From positions 251,048-315,047 of the forward strand of contig QEOQ01000041.1 in assembly GCA_010279815.1 (NCBI GenBank): a stretch of DNA of 64,000 nucleotides. The letters are read 5' to 3'. The notes below the pieces were generated by a model. That model was given only the letters and a program-made list of their open reading frames with translations. It ran no database searches and had not been told where the DNA came from. Position 1 is the first letter of the stretch; every line of letters begins with the position of its first letter. Shown here one piece after another: positions 23,829-36,403 of this stretch. The position numbers and the translations under genes were made by a program. The stretch is from Brachionus plicatilis (Eukaryota > Rotifera > Eurotatoria > Ploima > Brachionidae).

Positions 23829-26800
23829 ATCAATTATTGTAAAATGGTAGTTTTTGCATTTTTTTACTAAATTTTGTACTTATTTCCTGTTGTTAAATTA
23901 ATTTTATCATTAAAAATTATATTAACTTCTGTTAAAATTCAGTTTTTTTAGACTTTTATTTTGCCTTATTTTGATTATTGTTCAACTCTTTTATCGTGTT
24001 ATTTTTCAAAAGACGCAATAATTAAACTTGCTTAGATTTATTATTTCACAATTTCTAAATTATTCAAATTCAAATTTGAAGTTGATAACTTCACTAGCAA
24101 TAATCAATAATTTTCTAGAAAAATATGGCTTATTTACTTTTCAGTATAGATTCCTGATAGAATGTTATCTTTTTGCCTATAAAACGATATTTTTCCGTAA
24201 TTCGCCCGAAAATTAAAAAATTAAATTAAAGAAAATAACTTAAGGAATTTGAAATACAATTTAAGGAATAATAACAATCTGATTGAACCGACGTGAAAAA
24301 CGGCTAATGGTGAAAAAGCAAGTGAATATTTTTATACAAGATTGATGAATTGCTATGTCATCAAAAAATCAATGTTGAATTTTGCAAAATTCAAGCTTTG
24401 TATATTTTATAATATCATTTTGATTTTTAAAGAATTTGTAAAAAAATTCAAAAAATTTAATTTAAATATTTAAATTTTTTGCTTATATATTTTTTTTTCT
24501 TATTTTAAATCAATCATATAAATTTTTATATTTAATTTTTAATAATTATTTTATAAATTAAATGAATGAAGTGTTTATTGGTTTTTCATGGCACTAAACT
24601 GTTGATTAACCTTTAAAATCGAACAGACATGTGAACATTAGGTTTTGAATAAAAAAAAGTTTTTGGAAATGTTAAGAGTTTTGAAGTCTTTATTGTCCAG
24701 TGTTAAGTTTTCAAAAAAACAATTTACAAAATTTTTCGAAAAATTACGTAAATTTAACAATTTTTTACATTTCTTAATAGAATTTTCTAAAAATATGAAA
24801 AAAAAATAATTTTCACATTTCAAATTGAAAGATTAACCAAATTTTACGTAAAATTACGTAAAGCGTAGAACTATTTTTTTTGGTAAATCGTAAATAAAGT
24901 GAAATTTTTTTATTTCTTTAATTTCAAAATTAGTTTTATGAATTAAACATTTTGCATCATAGATAGTGCATCAACTGTCAAAGTCAAATAAAAAACTTTT
25001 TTCAAATTTTGTTCTGCGATACATTAAGTTTCTTAACAAAATTTATGGCTTAAGTTTATGTTCTAGAGCTTTGCTTCATTTCCTTTGATTTAGAACCTGC
25101 AGTTGCGCAAAAATTAATATAAATCAATATTTTTTACATAAAATTTTATTATGGTCAATTTGTCTTAAAAAGCGAATGTTATTTTTGATTAGAAAATAAA
25201 CATAATACTTTTATAATATGGAAAATTACGGAAACTTACGTAAAAAAATTTAAGGATATTTAACTTAAAATTACTTTTGTAAATTTACGAAATTTTAAAG
25301 AAAAATTCGATAATTTACTTAAAATTATTTAAAATTTTATGAATTTCGAATTTTTTTATACTTATTTTTAAATAATTTTCATATCTGCGATAAAAAATTT
25401 AAAATTTTTGTGTCGCATTGAATAGGATTTTTGATTATTTATGGTTTATGCTTTTTTTATCACTAATTAAACTTCACATGTTTAAATTTACTTTTACCCA
25501 TATAAAATTTATTTAATATATAATCAGTAATTTTTTTAAATAAATTTTTATAATTGACCTTGCGCTTAAATTGGAATCTGAATTTCAATTTAATTGTTTT
25601 ATTCGTTCATCCTGAGAAGCTGCATTTGATTTAAGTTAAAGAATTTTAACTTTTATTTTTTTTGATTAAAACACTGCATTAAAACCCAAATTTCAGTTAT
25701 AAGAATATGGTCGACGAATTAAGGTGTCTTTTGTATGGGATCTTTTGGATTTTAGAGAACGGACTTCTTTGCAAGGTTTTACAGAAAAACTGCAGTTGGC
25801 TTTTAAAATTATCAAAAGTGATCAAAAGTCAGTCTTCCAGTTAACATTATCCAAAAGCAATTGAATCAATAAATATAAAATCCAAAATAGCCTAAAAAAA
25901 TTATTAATTTAATCTAAAAGTGTAATCAATCCATTTTCAAAATTTGTATAAATGATGAGATTCATTGAAAGCAATAATACTTTTTAAATATTTAAATATT
26001 TTAAAATCAAAAATTTAAGGAAATTATGCTCATAAATATATATTGGGGATAAAATGAGAGTTGCCATACCAGATTAATAAAATAAAATTTTAGCTGATTT
26101 TTTTATATTTTTTAGATCTTTTATCTTTCATTAATGTAATTCGTGTGAATATTATACCAAAATAAATTTGTGTGCATCAGATTTTTAAAGTTTTAAGCTG
26201 TAAACTTTTTAGATATGAAATGTAAAATATATAATTTGTATTTCATAAATAATCTATTTATGTTTATTTTTTAAAATTATCTATTTAAAACAAACAAATC
26301 ATAAAGTTCAACTTTTTTCTCAAAAATTATTTTTTGAAATTAATATTTATTTTAGAATCAAAAAATTGAACTTTTGAAAAAGTGAATATGCTTTTTTAAT
26401 TCAATTAAATTTAATTTAAGTTTCACCAAAGAAAATTTTGTACAAATTTGAATTTCATTCTATTTACATTGGTACTTGAAAATATCAATGAAAATTAGTA
26501 ACTTAGCATTAGGAAAACTAAATATTAATTAAATTTAAACAAAATCATAATTTTTAACTTGTTTGAGATTAAAAATCTTTAAAGGTAAATGTTGTAGGAT
26601 TTTGAATAATTTTAAAGATAGTAAATTTTGACATTGAATTCGTCATTAAATGATTTTTTGTACACCTGAATCCAATTTTTTGTTTGCTTTACTTAAATTG
26701 TCACTTGAATTTTATGACAATTAAATGCCATTAATGTTTATTGATTCTGTTCCCACTACTGTCTATTTAAACTGTCTATTTAAGCTACGAATAACTAATG

Positions 26801-26846
26801 AAAAATTCAAAAATCCAAAAAAATAAAAGAGTTACCATAAAATAAA
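23829..26846. other. Intergenic, upstream of the peritrophin gene
   Basis: Very A/T-rich spacer. It includes a cluster of ACGTAA palindromic motifs (about 24700-25320). A short open stretch at 25703-25863 (+) reads LDFRERTSLQGFTEKLQLAF and looks protein-like, but has no supporting exon structure. Just before the peritrophin gene, TATTTAAA at about 26764 and a repeated CTGTCTATTTAA (26759-26783) may mark its core promoter. Confidence 0.4.
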
Positions 26847-29367
26847 ATGTTTATTAACATTTTAACAATAGCAAGCATTCTAACCACATTAAATGCATAT
26901 TATATCAAAAATGATATAACATGCGTGCCAAACAAAGTAATTCCACATCCGACTGATTGTGGAAGATTTATTAAATGTGGCTATACTGATAATACAAACA
27001 TAGTTCTTAACTGCACATATCCAACTTTATTCAATAGAAGAATCCTTGATTGTGATAGACCTCAGAACGTTTTTTGTCAAACCTATAATTTTGTACCAAG
27101 AGAGGAAAGTATAATTGAAACAATTCAAAAAAAAGAACCAGGTATTTTATAAATAATTAGAAGTAATAAAATCTAAATCAAACAATTTTTAAGAAAAGGT
27201 ATATTGTCCTCGTGGTTGCTTATTTCCTCATCCGACAGGTAAACGTAAAACAAAATAAAAATTATCTAATTAAATTTATTTGAATAAAGACTGTAACAGA
27301 TTTATTCAATGTGGAGAAACATTAAAAGAAAATAAAGAATTTAGGTGTCCAACAAGTATGCTATATAATCATCTAATTACAGGGTGCGATTTAGCCCAAA
27401 ATGTGATTTGCATGACTTACAATTACATATTTATATCTGATGATAAAATTGAAAGCCAAAATCAAATATTTATTGAACAAAAACCACAAGCTGTAAGTAA
27501 TGCTACAAATAATGTAATAACAAATGGGAGTGAATTAATAACTTCAACAGAAATAACAACAGAAGTTATGACTACAAATGAATCAAATATTAATGTTACA
27601 ACAGAACCTTTCACAACTTTGGAATCAATATTGGAAACTTCATCTACTCCAATTGTGACCACTGAAGAATCAACTATGGAATCAATATTGGAAACCTCAT
27701 CTACTCCAATTGTGATCACTGAAGAATCAACTATGGAATCAATGTTGGAAACTTCATCAACTCCAATTGTGACCACTGAAGAATCAACTATGGAATCAAT
27801 ATTGGAAACCTCATCTTCTCCAATTGTGACCACTGAAGAAACAACCATGGAATCAATATTGGAAACTTCATCTTCTCCAATTGTGATCACTGAAGAATCA
27901 ACTATGGAATCAATGTTGGAAACTTCATCAACTCCAATTGTGACCACTGAAGAATCAACTATGGAATCAATATTGGAAACTTCATCTTCTCCAATTGTGA
28001 TCACTGAAGAATCAACTATGGAATCAATGTTGGAAACTTCATCAACTCCAATTGTGACCACTGAAGAATCAACTATGGAATCAATATTGGAAACTTCATC
28101 TTCTCCAATTGTGACCACTGAAGAATCAACTATGGAATCAATGTTGGAAACTTCATCTACTCCAATTGTGACCACTGAAGAATCAACTATGGAATCAATA
28201 TTGGAAACTTCATCTTCTCCAATTGTGACCACTGAAGAATCAACTATGGAATCAATGTTGGAAACTTCATCTACTCCAATTGTGACCACTGAAGAATCAA
28301 CTATGGAATCAATATTGGAAACTTCATCTTCTCCAATTGTGACCACTGAAGAATCAACTATGGAATCAATGTTGGAAACTTCATCTACTCCAATTGTGAC
28401 CACTGAAGAATCAACTATGGAATCAATATTGGAAACTTCATCTTCTCCAATTGTGACCACTGAAGAATCAACTATGGAATCAATGTTGGAAACTTCATCT
28501 ACTCCAATTGTGACCACTGAAGAATCAACTATGGAATCAATATTGGAAACTTCATCTTCTCCAATTGTGACCACTGAAGAATCAACTATGGAATCAATGT
28601 TGGAAACTTCATCTACTCCAATTGTGACCACTGAAGAATCAACTATGGAATCAATATTGGAAACTTCATCTTCTCCAATTGTGACCACTGAAGAATCAAC
28701 TATGGAATCAATGTTGGAAACTTCATCTACTCCAATTGTGACCACTGAAGAATCAACTATGGAATCAATATTGGAAACTTCATCTTCTCCAATTGTGACC
28801 ACTGAAGAATCAACTATGGAATCAATGTTGGAAACTTCATCTACTCCAATTGTGACCACTGAAGAATCAACTATGGAATCAATATTGGAAACTTCATCTT
28901 CTCCAATTGTGACCACTGAAGAATCAACTATGGAATCAATGTTGGAAACTTCATCAACTCCAATTGTGACCACTGAAGAATCAACTATGGAATCAATATT
29001 GGAAACCTCATCTTCTCCAATTGTGATCACTGAAGAAACAACTATGGAATCTCAAAACACAGAAGTTTTGACTACAAATGAATCAAATATTACTGTTTTA
29101 ACAACCGAGTCCATTTCTGATGGGAATTTTAAAGATTTTAATGAGACAAATTTGATTGTTACAAATTCTTTGTCTAATGTTAGCCGAATAGAAATGATTG
29201 ATAGATTTAATAACACGATTGAACTTAATTATATTATCACTAATGAATCAGATTCTAATCTTCTCATTAGTGAGACATCGCCGCCACAAAGTGATTTTAC
29301 TGAATCGATTGTAAAAAAATACTTTTTTAATTATTTTGGGAAATTAAGAAATTTTTTTATTCATTAA
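26847..29367 (+). CDS. Peritrophin-like protein: signal peptide, two chitin-binding domains, mucin-like tandem repeats; 3 exons, 805 residues
   Basis: Probable secreted chitin-binding mucin of a gut lining or other extracellular layer. Exons: 26847-27141, 27194-27238, 27290-29367, joined in phase. A hydrophobic signal peptide (INILTIASILTTLNA) is followed by two CBM14 domains. The first (about residues 26-80) has motif HPTDCGRFIKC; the second is split across exons 2-3 and has FPHPTDCNRFIQC. From about residue 220 to 700 comes a Thr/Ser-rich region of some 25 copies of a 19-residue unit (ESTMESILETSSTPIVTTE), a likely O-glycosylated mucin stalk. A short N-glycosylation-rich tail follows. There is no membrane anchor or GPI signal that I can see. 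Domain order resembles insect and rotifer peritrophins. Exact substrate and tissue are unknown. Confidence 0.87.
27616..29045 (+). repeat. 57-bp coding tandem repeat, about 25 copies, with 114-bp higher-order unit
   Basis: Each copy encodes 19 residues. Two variants (ESILETSSSPIV and ESMLETSSTPIV) alternate through most of the array, so the true period is 114 bp. The middle of the array is nearly perfect, while the 5' copies and the last one carry GTGATC in place of GTGACC and ACA for TCA. The antisense strand is also open throughout (27462-29030), a consequence of the 57-bp period and not evidence of a gene. Confidence 0.95.
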
Positions 29368-31350
29368 TAATCATTCTATTATTTCTTTTTATTTAAATAT
29401 GGATGGTAATCAATAAATATTTGTTAATTGAAATTTTTTTCATTTAGTTTATCATTTATAGAGGAGACTCAAAATATTATTGAGTTTTTTAAATTTAGAA
29501 AAGTATTGTCTTTTGTAGTGATTAACTCTACTACTTTTTATTTAGATTCTTTAGCCCTTTCACAATATCACATAGTTTAATTAATTAAACTAAGTTGTGA
29601 ATTTAATAGAGTAAAAGGAATATGTCGTAGTTTTGCTAAAAAAGAAATAATTGAACTCCTACCCTATTAAACAAAGCTAGTTATATATAATACAAAATTA
29701 AAATTTTTAAATACTTTTGATAAAAATATTTCAGAGCATAATTTAATTTAAAAAATTCTATTCTAAGATAAAATTAGAATATAGTTTAAAATTGGACCAA
29801 AAAATCTCAAAAAAGTCAAAAAATGTCAAAATTCTCAAAAAAGTCAAAAAATGTCAAAATTCTCAAAAAAAGTAGTATTTTTTGGAATTTTTACTTTTTA
29901 CGTAAAATTACGTAGAATCAGAAATTTACTTTTTTTACTTTGGTAATTTTGGGTGAAATTACGTAAAATTACGTAAAAACAGTTTTTCGTACCAGTACTG
30001 TATATTCAATTAGGAAATTTAAAAAGAATATTCGAAAATCTTAAAGTGATTTGATTCATGTTCAGAATTGTCAAACTTTAATATTTGAATAAAGAGATTA
30101 TGTAGAAGTTGATGTTTCTTTCTATGTAGTTAAATCTGACTTAAACCAGGTCTATATTGGAAAATAAACAAAATCCGATCTTATAAACTTTTCCCAAGTA
30201 TACCCATTGTGAGCAAAAAAATCCTAAAATTGATCAAATAAAAAGTTCAAGTTTTTCATAAAAAATTTAATTTAAAAAATTTTTTATTTTGTTAACTTTT
30301 ATTTTTTTTAATTGAAAAAAATTGTTTAAATTAAAATATTAGACTAGAATTATGAAAATTGTACATCAATTTGAAATTAATTTATTTAAAATATTTTTGC
30401 TTGTTTTTTTAGCATGATTTTCTTCGCTTTTTTTTTATAAAAAAATATGAAAAATTTTGACTTCAAAAAAATTTTTTTAATAAACGTTTTTTTTTGTTTT
30501 AATCAAAAAACCTGAAGAAGGCATTTGGTCAAAACTTGTCATTTAATTTGCACAAATTTACTTTTTAATTTAATTGATTTATAAAAAAAATTTAATTAAT
30601 CGTAATTTACAATTATTGAATATTTAAATTTTGTAATAAGACTTTAAATTTTACTTTAACATGCCAAATTTAAAATTTTTCAATTTAATTTTATTTACTT
30701 AATAACTAAAATTGATGTAAAATATAAGATTTTTTTTAAATTCCTGAATGATCGCCGTTAGCGATAAAATAAAAAGCAATTCTTTGAAAATATGTTTACC
30801 AATGAATAAGTAATTCTTATGTAATTATTGATTTATTTATTTTATATCATAACTAAATGTAAGATAATCATTCATATGACATTTTCATATTTATTGGTAA
30901 ATTTAAGTTCAAAAATATTTAATTAAGCTGGGTCGAAAATAATTTAAAGTAAATTTTTTAAATCAACTAAAATATTTTATTTTTTTTGACTTAATTGCAA
31001 AAATGTGTAATTTAGGTTAATTAGTAAGTCCATTAATTTGTTTGTTTCAAGCCTTAGAAAATATACCAATGGTAAAAGTGTTCTAGAGTAAACATTTTAT
31101 TTGGTTTTAATAATCCGCTTCAAATAGCCATAAAGCTTGAACAAGGGTCTCTTTCTGGCATACATAACATAGACTTCTATTGAACACACCTTTGTTTAAG
31201 GTCCCTTGAAATTTAAACAATTAATTTGATGTCCATGTGACTTTTGAATTCTTGTTTGTCCAACTCATAGATTTAGCATATTTCTGGTCATAATTATCTT
31301 TTGAAAGATTTGAATCATTTGAAGTTGAAAATCGAAAGTTGTATCGCAGC
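29368..31350. other. Intergenic
   Basis: AATAAA for the peritrophin gene lies at about 29412. A short tandem array of AAAAAAGTCAAAAAATGTC-like units lies at 29801-29875, followed by an ACGTAAAATTACGTA cluster (29900-29980). No gene is seen. Confidence 0.45.
29801..29875. repeat. Short tandem repeat of a CTCAAAAAAGTC/ATGTCAAAATT unit
   Basis: About two and a half copies of a roughly 32-bp unit containing TCTCAAAAAAGTC and AAAAAATGTCAAAAT lie head to tail. Non-coding. Confidence 0.6.
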
Positions 31351-33837
31351 ATGAAATCAAAATGGTCGTCGATTATTTTTTTCAGTTTTTTAACATCGTG
31401 GTGTGGCCAGATCCATGGCAAAATCGATTGGTCTTTCATCCAAAGATTAAACAAGCTCGAAGCATCCGGATTTTACTCTAAAAATAAACAATTGGACATT
31501 TTGCCACATTCTACAAATATCTACCACATTACCGATTCTAAAACTTCAACTGCCACCACTGCCTTTCAGCCACCCACTCTCATTGTTGATTTAAATTTGA
31601 TTACCAAGAAAAAGAAGTCTGACAATTCACCTAGAACAACAACAGAAACAAATATTTTAAAAGAAAGGACGATTTTAAACGAAAGTACAGCAAATGATGA
31701 TGCAAAAACTCTCATTGATTTTGATTTGGAAATAATTGACTTTGTTAATTTTGAGCAAAAAAATGGCTTGTTGGAATTGAACGCAAAAATCAACTACAAA
31801 TGGTGGAATGAACCTGATTTGGACAAAAATTCAAAATTTTCTGATTACTCATATCCTTCTTTGAATTTAAAAAGAAAAAATTCTCAGTCAAAAATTCACA
31901 ACCAAATTCATGTAAGAAACAATTTTAAAATGGTCTTGAGATCAAAGCAAAATTTGAATAGGACACTTCAAACACAAAATTCAGCCTTGATCAATGATCC
32001 AATACTTCAACCCTTTTCTTACATTGAACAAAACGTTACTTGGAAATTTTTCTGCAACGATTACAGAAATTTGGATACGGCTAGTTTTCCCATGGACATC
32101 CACAATTGTCAAATAGCCTTTGACATAGTTCCGACAGCTTACAACAAAATGAGCCAAGACCCAAAGTCAAACTATTTCTTTGCTTTAAAAGATTTAAATT
32201 TGAAAAAAACTCGGACCCTAGGCCAAGAATACATCAGCGAATTGATTTACTACAATAAACTTATTTCGCTGCCCAGCAACTATAGCTTGATTAGCAAAGA
32301 GTGGACCCTTAAAAAAATCGAAATAAAATACTTTAATTCGAGCTCGAATTTTTTTCAATCAAATTCTTCAATTATTACCCAAAAAGAGTCAAAATTGGAC
32401 CGTGGCTCATCTCCAGCTAGGATCACTCTCAAATTTTGGATTTATCGCAAAAGAGAGCCCCAAGTTTACATCTACATTTTACCAATTATTCTCTTTACCC
32501 TATTGTTGTTCACAATATTTTTTATGCCCAATACAGAGAGTAGCGAAAAATCCTTAATATCCTTTTTTAATTTCATTTCTCTGGTATTGTTTAATCTTTA
32601 CCAATTCAAGCTCTTGATGCAAACATATGGCTTTCAGCAGCTACCATTTTTGCTCCAATACTCCAACTGCTTAATGGTCATTCAACTTGGTGTATTGGCC
32701 TACACCAGTTTGGTCAAGAGTGTTCATCAAAACGGATTTTTAATTCTGAACAACAGCTTCACTCAGCCAGTGGAAGAGTCTTTTAAGGAAATTCTGGAAA
32801 TAGACGAGAAAATTTTCACTTGTTCTGACACCAAGTACCATCGGTTTGACAAGCCTGATGCCAAATGTTTGGATATTGATAATACAGACAAATGTCTTGT
32901 TCTAAACAGAAATGATTCCATAGAAATGGGCACTCCTACTGTTAAATTTGAATCAGAGAACGAAGCTATGAATGCAATTTCTACCACTGTGGTCAATGAT
33001 GAAAATTATTGTTTTTCTTTTAACAGATCAGAATCGAACACCAGGGCCTATGCGGAAAAATGCTGCTGCAATATGGACGAGACTGATGCCGATTGCTGCA
33101 ATAATGGCCATTGTGCCAACCAAGTCCTGACCAAGAGCACCACTGAGCCCAAGGTTTCATTAGACGAGTTTGTCAATGAAATAAACAGAAAATCGCAGAC
33201 TAGCTTTGAAAAGAACGAGCTCATGATATCGATGAACAACGGGTTCAACCGAAACTGGATTTTAAGTTGTTGCGGCACTAGGTCGCCCGATTTAGGCAAA
33301 ATATCACCATCGCCCATTTGTGAACATGTCAGGCCTAGTGATCTGCATAGACAAAAGTTGTTCGAAGAGAACAAAAAATTGTACTGTATCAGCCAGGCGT
33401 CTACTAAACAAGTTATTCCCGAATGTGACTACACATCCCACTTGGCAAGGCTTCATGAACCGCAGAGTTTTTTATCTGATTCAAATAGATTAAATGATTT
33501 GAGCCAGACGAGAAATATCTCGTTTAAGCTAAAGTCGAGTCTAAGAGATAGCAATAGGTCAAAAGAAAGAGAGAACACTGGTTCGCATTGTGGTACAATG
33601 ACCAAGTTGTGGAAAGATTCTTCCCAAGATATATCGAGTCTAAATGTTAGTATGCAAAAAATGATTAAGTTTGAAGAGATTTTGATTCGGGATAGAATTT
33701 TGAGGGATGAATGGAAGCGAAAAGCTCGTCTTTGTGACGGAATATGTTGTTTGTTGGTCTTTTTTCTGTTATCTGTATGCTCAATTTTTATTTTCTTTAT
33801 ATTGCCCAAGTTTAAAACCGTTTCTTTAATTGATTAA
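31351..33837 (+). CDS. Divergent Cys-loop (nicotinic-receptor-like) ligand-gated ion channel subunit, intronless, 828 residues
   Basis: The start is the ATG at 31351, which gives a signal peptide (SSIIFFSFLTSWCGQIHG). The extracellular domain shows NAKINYKWWNEPDL and WKFFC-(x17)-C with FPMDIHNC (Cys235 and Cys253). This is the family's Cys-loop, but with 17 residues between the cysteines instead of 13. Four membrane segments follow: M1 about 372-392 (YIYILPIILFTLLLFTIFF), M2 about 398-420 preceded by SEK, M3 about 430-455, and M4 about 795-820. The M3-M4 cytoplasmic loop is very long (about 340 residues) and has Cys clusters. The SEK before M2 resembles cation-type members. Relative to nicotinic subunits the pore positions are hydrophobic (2' Leu, 6' Phe, 9' Ile, 13' Leu). 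It may act only in heteromers or be non-conducting; ligand unknown. Confidence 0.85.
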   Translation: MKSKWSSIIFFSFLTSWCGQIHGKIDWSFIQRLNKLEASGFYSKNKQLDILPHSTNIYHITDSKTSTATTAFQPPTLIVDLNLITKKKKSDNSPRTTTETNILKERTILNESTANDDAKTLIDFDLEIIDFVNFEQKNGLLELNAKINYKWWNEPDLDKNSKFSDYSYPSLNLKRKNSQSKIHNQIHVRNNFKMVLRSKQNLNRTLQTQNSALINDPILQPFSYIEQNVTWKFFCNDYRNLDTASFPMDIHNCQIAFDIVPTAYNKMSQDPKSNYFFALKDLNLKKTRTLGQEYISELIYYNKLISLPSNYSLISKEWTLKKIEIKYFNSSSNFFQSNSSIITQKESKLDRGSSPARITLKFWIYRKREPQVYIYILPIILFTLLLFTIFFMPNTESSEKSLISFFNFISLVLFNLYQFKLLMQTYGFQQLPFLLQYSNCLMVIQLGVLAYTSLVKSVHQNGFLILNNSFTQPVEESFKEILEIDEKIFTCSDTKYHRFDKPDAKCLDIDNTDKCLVLNRNDSIEMGTPTVKFESENEAMNAISTTVVNDENYCFSFNRSESNTRAYAEKCCCNMDETDADCCNNGHCANQVLTKSTTEPKVSLDEFVNEINRKSQTSFEKNELMISMNNGFNRNWILSCCGTRSPDLGKISPSPICEHVRPSDLHRQKLFEENKKLYCISQASTKQVIPECDYTSHLARLHEPQSFLSDSNRLNDLSQTRNISFKLKSSLRDSNRSKERENTGSHCGTMTKLWKDSSQDISSLNVSMQKMIKFEEILIRDRILRDEWKRKARLCDGICCLLVFFLLSVCSIFIFFILPKFKTVSLID

Positions 33838-34635
33838 ATTTTGAAACCATTTAAACACTTTGAGATTGAACTATAAATTTGAATTTAAATCAAGAGCTTG
33901 ATTTTATTTTTGTATAATGATTTGTTTTGTACAAATCATTCAATTAATTATTAGAATTATCTATTTATTAAATAAATTAATTTTTTTTTTGTTTTTAAAT
34001 CAATAAATAAAAATAGTCATTTTTAATTTTAATTATTAAAATTTAAGAGTCATTATTAAATGAAGAATAGCAGTAATGTTGCACTGCATGGAACTTAAGT
34101 TATTTATTCTTCACTTTTTTTTGAAGAAAATTTTTTGGAACAGAGAAAAAAATATTCATGATTTTTCCATCAATGTATTTTGTTCAATTTTTATATCTTA
34201 CTATAAGTAAATATATCAGAAAACTTACCAAAAGGGCAATAAGATGTGTTATTTAAAATTTTTTAAACATATATTTTATTTAATAATATATTTTAAGTGC
34301 CTATTTCTTTATCAAAAATGAAAAAAATTTAAATAATTAGAACCCTTGGAATTCAAGATTCCAAAGTCAAAATCTGAGCTTAATTTGGTGAATAATTTGT
34401 TGGAAATAATTTGAATTAATTTTATTTATTTTACTGTAAGACAAAATATTTTCAGATTTAAGTCGACCAAAAATTATCCTAAATGTGATGTTTTTTGCGC
34501 TAGTTTTACACTCTTTATCAATAATGATTTGTCATGGTTTCAAGAAAATAAATGACTAAAAATCGAAGACTTTTCATTTTAATTATCTTATTATTTATTT
34601 CGAACTTTTCGATTAAATACAGGAAATTAAAATCA

Positions 34636-35373
34636 GAAAATTTTCAGCTAAGTAAAATTTTTGATCAAATTTCAAGCGCTCAATCTTGCTAAAAAATTTT
34701 TAGATGCGCAATTAAATTTCATCGCAGATTTTTAATTTTTTTAATATTTCAAAGCTTTATTTTTAAACTTTTGAAAAAGGATTGTAATTTCTAAAAATGC
34801 AATAAATATTAGGTTGTTTAATAAGTTTTTTCGTCGATTTTTAAATGAAAAAATCTCATCAAAGATTAAGCTTTTTTATGCAATGTTGTACATCATTTGA
34901 AAGAGCAACTCTTGTTCTTTCAAATGATATATAAGATTATATGTTTGCTTTTTAAATTTCTAAATAATTAACTAAATAAAAATGTATCACAAAAAAATGC
35001 ATATCCACCATTGCATGTTATTCAAGTTTAACGAAGGAAAAAATGCGACAGAGGCTACCAAATCGATTTGTTTGGTATATGTGGATCTAGTTCGATAACC
35101 AGGTCAACAAAAAACAATGGGTCGACCCTGATCAAGAGCCATTACCTACTCCGAAACGCGAAATTCATGGAAAAAAGGTCATGCTTTGTGTTTGGTGGGA
35201 TCAGAAGGGTATAATCTATTATGAGCTACTGCAACCCAAGCAAACGATAACCGCAGACCTTTATTCACAACAATTGATACGTTTGAGTCACGCTTTGGAA
35301 ATAAAACGGCCAAATTTTGGAGCAAGATTGAGCGCTTGAAATTTGATCAAAAATTTTACTTTGCTAAATTTTC
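34636..35373 (+). mobile_element. Mariner transposase relic bounded by 55-bp inverted repeats
   Basis: The plus strand at about 35105-35325 reads KKQWVDPDQEPLPTPKREIH, KKVMLCVWWDQKGIIYYELL and ADLYSQQL, then a KRPNF block. This is the central part of a mariner-family transposase, including the WWD block with its second catalytic Asp. The N-terminal DNA-binding part is missing or scrambled, and a mariner-like end TTAGGTTGTTTAATAAG lies at 34809. The whole is enclosed by a near-perfect inverted pair (34636-34690 and 35321-35373) with core TTGATCAAATTTCAAGCGCT. The right arm overlaps former coding sequence. Non-functional. Confidence 0.65.
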
Positions 35374-36232
35374 ATCATGAATATTAAATGAGCTTTTTTG
35401 AAAGAGCGTTTAAACATTAGTACTCTTAAAATTAAAGTTTATTTGTTTAAATTAACCTTCTTTAAGGAGAAGTAAAAATTAAAAGTAAAAAAAAAAGTTT
35501 AAATTATAATCACATAATAATTCACAACTATATATTTCATATATAAAAAATAGAAAAAATCAAATATATGCTAAATTAAAATATGAACCAAGGCTTGTTG
35601 AAGACTCCTAGCTCAGAAGGGTCTGATCAAGTTTCTCAAAATATTTTTATAAAATTTGAATCTTAAATTGTCAAGACATAGTTTAATTGAGTAAGATTAT
35701 ACTTTTATGAACTGCAATCCATTAATTGAACATTGGCCTTATGGAATTTAAAACCCAAGAGAAAAATTCAATTCTTATTTTTAAATTTTTAACTAATAAA
35801 GGATAATAATAAAAGAAAAATTAATTGAGTTTATAATTATTATTTCTAGGCTTGTTTTTTTAATTTTATTGGTGAATGAAAAAAATTATTCTAATTTTGA
35901 TGTTAATGCAGTATTTTTCTATTTATTAAGTTAATAAAACTGATTCAGTAAATACTTCTTCAGTTAGAAAAAAACAAAAAAGAAATAAATATTAAAAGAA
36001 ATATTTATTAAGAAATAAAAAAAATTACAATTCGTTTATTATAGATTAAATATAACGAAAATTAATTATTTAATATATTTTAATGCGGATTATCCACTTT
36101 TTAGTCTCTTATTCTGCGGATTTTTTTCTAAAATTTTTGCGGATATCCGCCTTTTCTTGGTTGGCTTCTATCTCTTTTTTTACTAATCAGCCGCTTTTTG
36201 CCCTTAAACCTTATCTATTTGATTATCTTATT

Positions 36233-36403
36233 CATAGTTTTTTGAAAGTCACAATTCAAGAGTCAAGCCTAGTCAAGTTCAAGTCCAGACTTAGGCTTAT
36301 CAGTCATGATCACAGCCACATGAATTTTTTATTGTGGCGGCCTATTTTAATTTAAAGTCACTTTAAAATACGGACTTGGAGTTGTGACTTTTTAAAAACT
36401 CTG
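36233..36403. mobile_element. Partial relative of the hAT-like MITE
   Basis: It starts CATAGTTTTTTGAAAGTC and ends GACTTTTTAAAAACTCTG, imperfect inverted copies related to the termini of the element at 21883-22135, with several internal AAGTC motifs. No target duplication is preserved. Confidence 0.45.

Noticed and set aside
27462..29030. 522-codon antisense open frame over the mucin repeats
   Set aside because: It exists only because the 57-bp repeat is a multiple of three with no antisense stop. There are no splice sites, start context or domain, and the sense strand has clear chitin-binding domains.
36083..36355. 90-codon open frame (plus)
   Set aside because: It overlaps a repeat related to the hAT-like MITE, and no family features are visible.
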